NCBI GenBank assembly: GCA_001464165.1 | Contig: LNEX01000139.1 | Span: 1-10,830 of the forward strand | DNA length: 10,830 nt | Direction of reading: 5' to 3' | From: a bacterium Ga0077546 | Lineage (GTDB): Bacteria > Cyanobacteriota > Vampirovibrionia > Obscuribacterales > Obscuribacteraceae | In this document: one piece after another, positions 7,171 to 10,830 of the stretch | How positions within the stretch are numbered: position 1 is the first letter of the stretch | Layout: each line of letters opens with the position of its first letter | Translations under genes and position numbers: made by a program | The notes under the pieces: generated by a model | The model's database searches: none | Told to the model about the DNA's origin: nothing | The model's input: only the letters and a program-made list of their open reading frames with translations

Positions 7171-8559
7171 TCAGTGCACAACTAAACCAACACTACCAGC
7201 GGTGCAGACTCCACGTTTAATTGTAAGTGTGGCAAGAGTGCCAGGCCCTGTATCGTAGTCTATGGTTTCGAGCACAAAGTGATCTGTTGGTGAAACGTCT
7301 CGATTCATAACATTGCGGCGGTATTTAGGCAATCCGAACTCAGTCAATATCTGAGCCAAAGTCTTGCCTTGTGCCCAGCGCACCATCTGCGCGGCCCGCC
7401 ACTCTTGAAAAGAGAAATCCTCGTCACTAGTACAGACCTTGCTTAAAATGCATCTATCATTAGCAAAGGTGAGGCGAGCAGCAGACTCAAGGTAACCAAA
7501 GCGATAGACCCAAATATCTTCATCGAGCTTGGAAAAGCTCCAACAGCCAACCCTACCTCCTTGAAACATTGGCTTACCAGCCAATGTTTCAATTTGACTT
7601 TTGCTCAGACCTTTGACTCTTACGCAAAAGCATTCGAGGGCATCAGTCTCAGCGCGACCGAAGAACTCTCGCAGTTTGTAGAGCATTAGATTCGGAAAGA
7701 CTGCACCATTCAGCCTACGAAATGCAGAACTGGGCAAATCAATACCCTCTAGACCATGCCCAGCCATTGATTTAAGAACTGGGTGATAAATCAAATCAGC
7801 CGGATTTGGTTGCGACAGCATGTACGGTTCTAGATCGTGTCGAGTCAACTTATTGCCAGATGACAACAAAACCTTTAGCTTTTCGGCCTCACCGTTGCCG
7901 TTAGTCAATTCAAGAAACTGGCAATATAAATTGAGGTCACGACGAACATCAATCTCATCACCAAACATTTCATAGTGACATGCAACCAATCGTTTTATAA
8001 CTTGCTGAGCTTCGGCATACTTCTTGTCTGAAAGAAGCGTCGAGACGCTGAAGTAGAGGCGCTCTGTTGCAATATAGCTACCAGCACCAAATCGAGTCTC
8101 TTTAGGAACCAACACAGTTGCTCCCAGCGCCCAAGCTTTCTCAAGAAAAGGCAGGGCTTTGCTGCTAGCGCCCTGCTTACAGTAGATTCGCGCCAAGTTC
8201 AAGTAAGTATCAGTAAGCTCAGGGTCAGTCTTCCCATAACGAGATTCTCGAATTTTCAACGCGCGCTGGCTAAATACTTCAGCTTGATCAAGTTCACCCA
8301 ATGACACGCAAACAGAAGACAGCCGGTCAAGACACTTTGCTACATTTATATGATTCAAGCCCAGATTCTTCTCCTGCAGCTTCAGCGCTAGCAAAAAGAG
8401 AGCCTTCGCCGGCACATCCTCTTTACTTAACTCAAGCTCAAGTGCCTGCTCATTCAAGCGATCAGCAATAAATTGGCTAGGATACGGCAACACGAACAAT
8501 GCAGCCACTAAAAGAGCTGTGCCAAACCAAAAAATTGTTTTTGTCTTACCCAAACTCAC
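7171..8559 (-). CDS. Membrane-anchored TPR protein with C-terminal domain shared with its upstream neighbour
   Basis: The product is 462 residues starting with GTG at 8559. The start overlaps the previous gene's TGA by four bases (GTGA), implying translational coupling. Residues 9-27 form an uncleaved-looking hydrophobic anchor, with the remainder probably outside the cytoplasm. Residues 50-150 and about 165-225 are TPR-like helices, the first of the kinesin-light-chain type (NVAKCLDRLSSVCVSLGELD, AEVFSQRALKIRE, LTDTYLNLARIYCKQG). From about 258 to the end the protein aligns with the neighbouring lipoprotein. Shared blocks are AGHGLEG/AGHSGAE, F-RLNG/F-KLNG, GKPMFQGGRVGCWSF, EDIWVYRFG, ARLTF and a terminal LT-GVC segment. 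Four Cys (312, 339, 370, 452) align between the two. I do not recognise the domain by name. The GL-x3-QIE-x3-GKP segment followed by a W-Y strand resembles the BamE/SmpA fold, and a second copy seems to begin near 398. Confidence 0.85.
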   Translation of the reverse strand: MSLGKTKTIFWFGTALLVAALFVLPYPSQFIADRLNEQALELELSKEDVPAKALFLLALKLQEKNLGLNHINVAKCLDRLSSVCVSLGELDQAEVFSQRALKIRESRYGKTDPELTDTYLNLARIYCKQGASSKALPFLEKAWALGATVLVPKETRFGAGSYIATERLYFSVSTLLSDKKYAEAQQVIKRLVACHYEMFGDEIDVRRDLNLYCQFLELTNGNGEAEKLKVLLSSGNKLTRHDLEPYMLSQPNPADLIYHPVLKSMAGHGLEGIDLPSSAFRRLNGAVFPNLMLYKLREFFGRAETDALECFCVRVKGLSKSQIETLAGKPMFQGGRVGCWSFSKLDEDIWVYRFGYLESAARLTFANDRCILSKVCTSDEDFSFQEWRAAQMVRWAQGKTLAQILTEFGLPKYRRNVMNRDVSPTDHFVLETIDYDTGPGTLATLTIKRGVCTAGSVGLVVH

Positions 8560-9749
8560 TGCACCGGCGAACCATAAGTGTGCGATTGAGTCTTAATGCA
8601 AAAGCCAGATAGAAATGTCAGCTCAGTAAAAGCATGAGGCGATGTTTCATAGGCTACCGAGGTATAGTGCAGCGGATTTCTACAGCCAAACAAGTCTATA
8701 CCATGGTCGGTTTCTATGTATGCAGGTGTTCCTTGCTCTTGTAAAATCATAAATACTGTTTTGCCAAGGGCGTTGCGTTCAAGATCTTTTGCCCTCCACA
8801 CCTTATAGCTAGATAAATCCACAGCGCCAACAATTTCAGCAGAGCGGCAACAATCGCCACCAAAGGCTAACCTGGCAAAAACAGAACTGCCACCAAAGCA
8901 GTATACCCAAACATCCTCACCAGAGCTGCCAAAATTCCAACACTCTACTCTTCCACCCCGATACATTGGTCGGCCACCAAGCCGCTCAACTTGTTTTCTT
9001 GTCAGTCCGCGAGCCAGAGTACAAAACTTTGCGACAGCCTCCCTCTCGGCAGCAGCAAAATACTCGTTCCATGTGCCACTGTAAGCGCCTGAAGGTATGA
9101 GATAGCCATTCAACTTGATAAAGGTGGTATCGTCAATCTTTGCCTCAGCACCTGAATGCCCTGCGCGAGTTTGCAATACGGAATGAACAACTAAATCTTC
9201 TTGCATTGGTGGTCTCAATTTTAGCGCTGAGCATATTTCTGCATTTAGACTTCTAGACTGAGAGCCCGGAAGTTTGCAGCGTTCGCTGAGCCTAGCTAAC
9301 TCCTCGGCAGCAGCTGTTCGTTTATGAACGCGCAACCATTTAGAATACAATTCGAGATCTTGCACCATATGACTATTCCGCGCAAGTGACATGTCTGCAT
9401 CAATGGCAATCAAACGCTTGCACAGGGCCTCACCATCATCACTGTTTAAAGAAGTGCTAGCTTTTTCAGCCAAGTGCGAAATTTTACAATAATAATCGGT
9501 ACCAAGCTTATCATCTAGCAAGCTTATAGCTTCATAGTATGAACGCTGAGCTTCCTCTACAGAGCCTTCCTTTAGTAGACCATCAGCTCGTTTGAAGATA
9601 GAAGCTATCTCGCTGCCAGAATCAGAGACACTGCAGCTCGCAGTCGAACCACCCCACGGACTAACTGGACTCATGGCGCACCCGCCTAGGGCAGCAACAA
9701 GCGACAAAGAAGCCAGAGCCTGCAATAGCTGCCTGCATGAGTTTATCAT
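8556..9749 (-). CDS. Lipoprotein with tandem BamE/SmpA-like C-terminal domain, paralogue of the downstream gene
   Basis: The product is 397 residues from an ATG at 9749 with a good GGGAG six bases upstream. The signal peptide ends in lipobox LGGC, with lipidated Cys24 followed by AMS, suggesting outer-membrane sorting. Residues 48-160 are helical and TPR-like (GSVEEAQRSYYEAISLLDD) but degenerate. From about 188 on it aligns with the C-terminal half of the next gene. Copy 1 of the inner motif is RGLTRKQVERLGGRP (248-262) with ECW (269-271), EDVWVYCFG (278-286) and ARLAF. Copy 2 is LGKTVFMILQEQGTPAY (328-344) with a Y-x-T strand and LTFLSGFC (377-384). The G-x-T-x-x-Q/I-x(4)-G-x-P start followed by a W/Y beta-hairpin is the general look of BamE/SmpA-type domains, which bind proteins in the envelope. 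That assignment is inference. Cys243, 270, 301 and 384 align with Cys in the paralogue and could form disulfides. Confidence 0.85.
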   Translation of the reverse strand: MINSCRQLLQALASLSLVAALGGCAMSPVSPWGGSTASCSVSDSGSEIASIFKRADGLLKEGSVEEAQRSYYEAISLLDDKLGTDYYCKISHLAEKASTSLNSDDGEALCKRLIAIDADMSLARNSHMVQDLELYSKWLRVHKRTAAAEELARLSERCKLPGSQSRSLNAEICSALKLRPPMQEDLVVHSVLQTRAGHSGAEAKIDDTTFIKLNGYLIPSGAYSGTWNEYFAAAEREAVAKFCTLARGLTRKQVERLGGRPMYRGGRVECWNFGSSGEDVWVYCFGGSSVFARLAFGGDCCRSAEIVGAVDLSSYKVWRAKDLERNALGKTVFMILQEQGTPAYIETDHGIDLFGCRNPLHYTSVAYETSPHAFTELTFLSGFCIKTQSHTYGSPVQ

Positions 9750-9806
9750 CGGCCACTCCCTGTTCCGCTTGCTATTGAACTAGTATCCAGCTTAGCGAAG
9801 GGAAAA

Positions 9807-9812
9807 ATTATA
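9807..9812 (-). promoter_or_regulatory. Candidate -10 element upstream of the lipoprotein gene
   Basis: A perfect TATAAT on the minus strand lies in the 78-base gap between the transpeptidase-fold gene and the lipoprotein gene, about 58 bases before the ATG at 9749. No good -35 is seen at 16-18 bases upstream. It may be an internal promoter for the paralogous pair, or chance in an AT-rich spacer. I see no terminator hairpin in this gap, so read-through from upstream remains likely. Confidence 0.25.
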
Positions 9813-9827
9813 AACAGGTGGAAAACA

Positions 9828-10586
9828 CTAGATTACAGGAAGCTCCGCCAACGCCGCTTTTATCTGCCCATAGAGTTCTGGCAGCCATGTAGGATCTGTT
9901 TCTTTGCTCTCTGGAGCAGCTGTAGTGCGAAAATCAACAGGGGCAATTATCAGCGGCAAGTTCTTGTCGGCAGAGTCGTAGGCCGCCACGAACAATTCCT
10001 CACTAACTGGATCACCCATGGCGATGCAACCAATAGAACACTGATTACCGTGCACCAAAATATCGCTACCTGGCTGGTCACGGCCATCTTCTTTGGCATG
10101 AGCCCAATCGGTGGGGTTAGGATAATTCAAGCGCAGGGCTAAGTGATAAGGGGTATTAGGCTCAAGTGTTAGGTTATACAACCCCTCAGGCACCTGGCAA
10201 TCGCCCTCCTTGAGCTTAGGGCCAAGCACACCGCTGGCAGCAAGAATTGGATAAGTGCAGATGTATTTATAGGAAGAGTCGGCAGCAGCGGCATAGAGCA
10301 TGAGTTCATTGGTTGACTTAATCACAACCATTGTCAACCGCTGCGGCGGATAGGCCACTCCTTTAGTTTGAAATTTTGGCATCAACCGGGCCCGGGCAGC
10401 GGTTCCATAAGTAGCAATTTGATCTTCAGCAGTGTAAATCACGGGCACAGCAATAGGCTTGTGCGCCACAATGCTCGTAACCATCAACTTTATGCGTCGC
10501 AAAACCTTAACTGGATATGGGGAAAAGAACGTGCACAGCAGCACGAACGTTACAGTTATGACTATTAGCCTGCTACGTTTCTTCAA
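9828..10586 (-). CDS. L,D-transpeptidase-fold (YkuD) protein of the YafK/DpaA (LdtF) type
   Basis: The product is 252 residues from a TTG at 10586, three bases after the preceding gene's stop; later ATGs would destroy the membrane anchor. Residues 1-22 are a basic start plus hydrophobic segment, so the catalytic part faces the periplasm. YkuD features are seen in order: LTMVVIKSTNELMLY (84-98), GVLGPKLKEGD-QVPEG (119-135), LRLNYPNPTD (151-160), and the active site HG (179-180) with SIGCIAM (184-190). Cys187 is the nucleophile and His179 its partner. The usual Arg of SxGCxR is Ala here, and the QVPEG and SIGCxAM forms are characteristic of YafK/DpaA. That E. coli member is reported to cut the link between peptidoglycan and Braun's lipoprotein rather than to crosslink. 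Whether this protein hydrolyses or transfers cannot be read from the sequence. A Pro/Glu-containing tail (222-252) lies outside the fold. It is likely co-transcribed with the flanking minus-strand genes. Confidence 0.88.
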   Translation of the reverse strand: MKKRSRLIVITVTFVLLCTFFSPYPVKVLRRIKLMVTSIVAHKPIAVPVIYTAEDQIATYGTAARARLMPKFQTKGVAYPPQRLTMVVIKSTNELMLYAAAADSSYKYICTYPILAASGVLGPKLKEGDCQVPEGLYNLTLEPNTPYHLALRLNYPNPTDWAHAKEDGRDQPGSDILVHGNQCSIGCIAMGDPVSEELFVAAYDSADKNLPLIIAPVDFRTTAAPESKETDPTWLPELYGQIKAALAELPVI

Positions 10587-10589
10587 AAA

Positions 10590-10830
10590 TTACTTCTTTC
10601 GTTCGTAAAGAGCACCATCAATTGAAATACGCGCGGGCAGCTGGGAATTTCCTCGGTCATAGATTGGATATACAGTACAACGCATACTATGGCCGCCCAG
10701 GTTCATCGACATATCGTTGCCGTTAATTGTGTAGGTGCCCTGACTTCCTTGCTGTATACCCACGGAAACTCCCGTGACTTTAGTGTCTCCTTCTATGCCT
10801 TTGGTGCTATCCCAAGTAACAGTGCCATTT
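10590..10830 (-). CDS. 3' end of an unrecognised beta-rich protein (N-terminus outside window)
   Basis: A minus-strand frame is open from the window edge to a TAA at 10592-10590 and gives the last 79 residues. The stop is three bases from the TTG of the transpeptidase-fold gene, so the two are surely one transcription unit. The sequence is rich in Gly, Thr, Ser and Val, with alternating hydrophobic residues (VTGVSVGIQ, GTYTINGN, CTVYPIYD, ARISIDGALYE) and a basic ERKK end. This suggests beta-strands, as in exported or surface proteins, but no family is recognisable from this fragment. There is one Cys (RCTVY). Confidence 0.7.
   Translation of the reverse strand, partial: NGTVTWDSTKGIEGDTKVTGVSVGIQQGSQGTYTINGNDMSMNLGGHSMRCTVYPIYDRGNSQLPARISIDGALYERKK

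Overview
The window looks like a stretch of chromosome from a Gram-negative-type bacterium with moderate GC. Two lipoprotein signal sequences, an L,D-transpeptidase-fold protein of the YafK/DpaA type and a YiiX-type amidase point to a diderm envelope. The mix of Ser/Thr-kinase-like, WD40, WG-repeat and kinesin-light-chain-type TPR proteins is typical of large-genome, regulation-rich lineages. My best guess is a non-photosynthetic relative of cyanobacteria (Melainabacteria/Obscuribacterales-like); cyanobacteria or planctomycete-like bacteria are alternatives. This is inference from gene content only: there is no rRNA or other marker. I see no tRNA, rRNA, CRISPR array, insertion sequence or phage gene, and coding density is high.

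Left part (1-4868). A minus-strand gene, cut by the window edge, encodes a PknB-like kinase fold whose catalytic signatures are almost all degraded, so it is a likely pseudokinase. It is divergent from a large plus-strand WD40 beta-propeller protein. This is followed by a plus-strand protein with about seven WG repeats and C-terminal TPRs.

Middle (4872-7149). A minus-strand exported protein ends in a DUF4253-like domain and is convergent with the WG gene, with only 3 bp between stop codons. Divergent from it is a plus-strand lipoprotein of the YiiX permuted-papain (NlpC/P60-related) family with its catalytic residues intact. Their shared upstream region holds a short perfect inverted repeat.

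Right part (7171-10830, all minus strand). Transcription runs right to left through four tightly spaced genes: a 3' fragment of a beta-rich unknown, an L,D-transpeptidase-fold protein (YafK/DpaA type), a lipoprotein, and a membrane-anchored TPR protein. The last two overlap by 4 bp and share an unrecognised C-terminal region of about 200 residues. That region appears to contain two copies of a BamE/SmpA-like motif and four aligned cysteines. This paralogous pair beside peptidoglycan-active genes is the best candidate here for something undescribed. The window gives no direct evidence that all the genes form one system; an envelope theme in the middle and right parts, and a kinase-fold/propeller scaffold theme on the left, is as far as the sequence goes.
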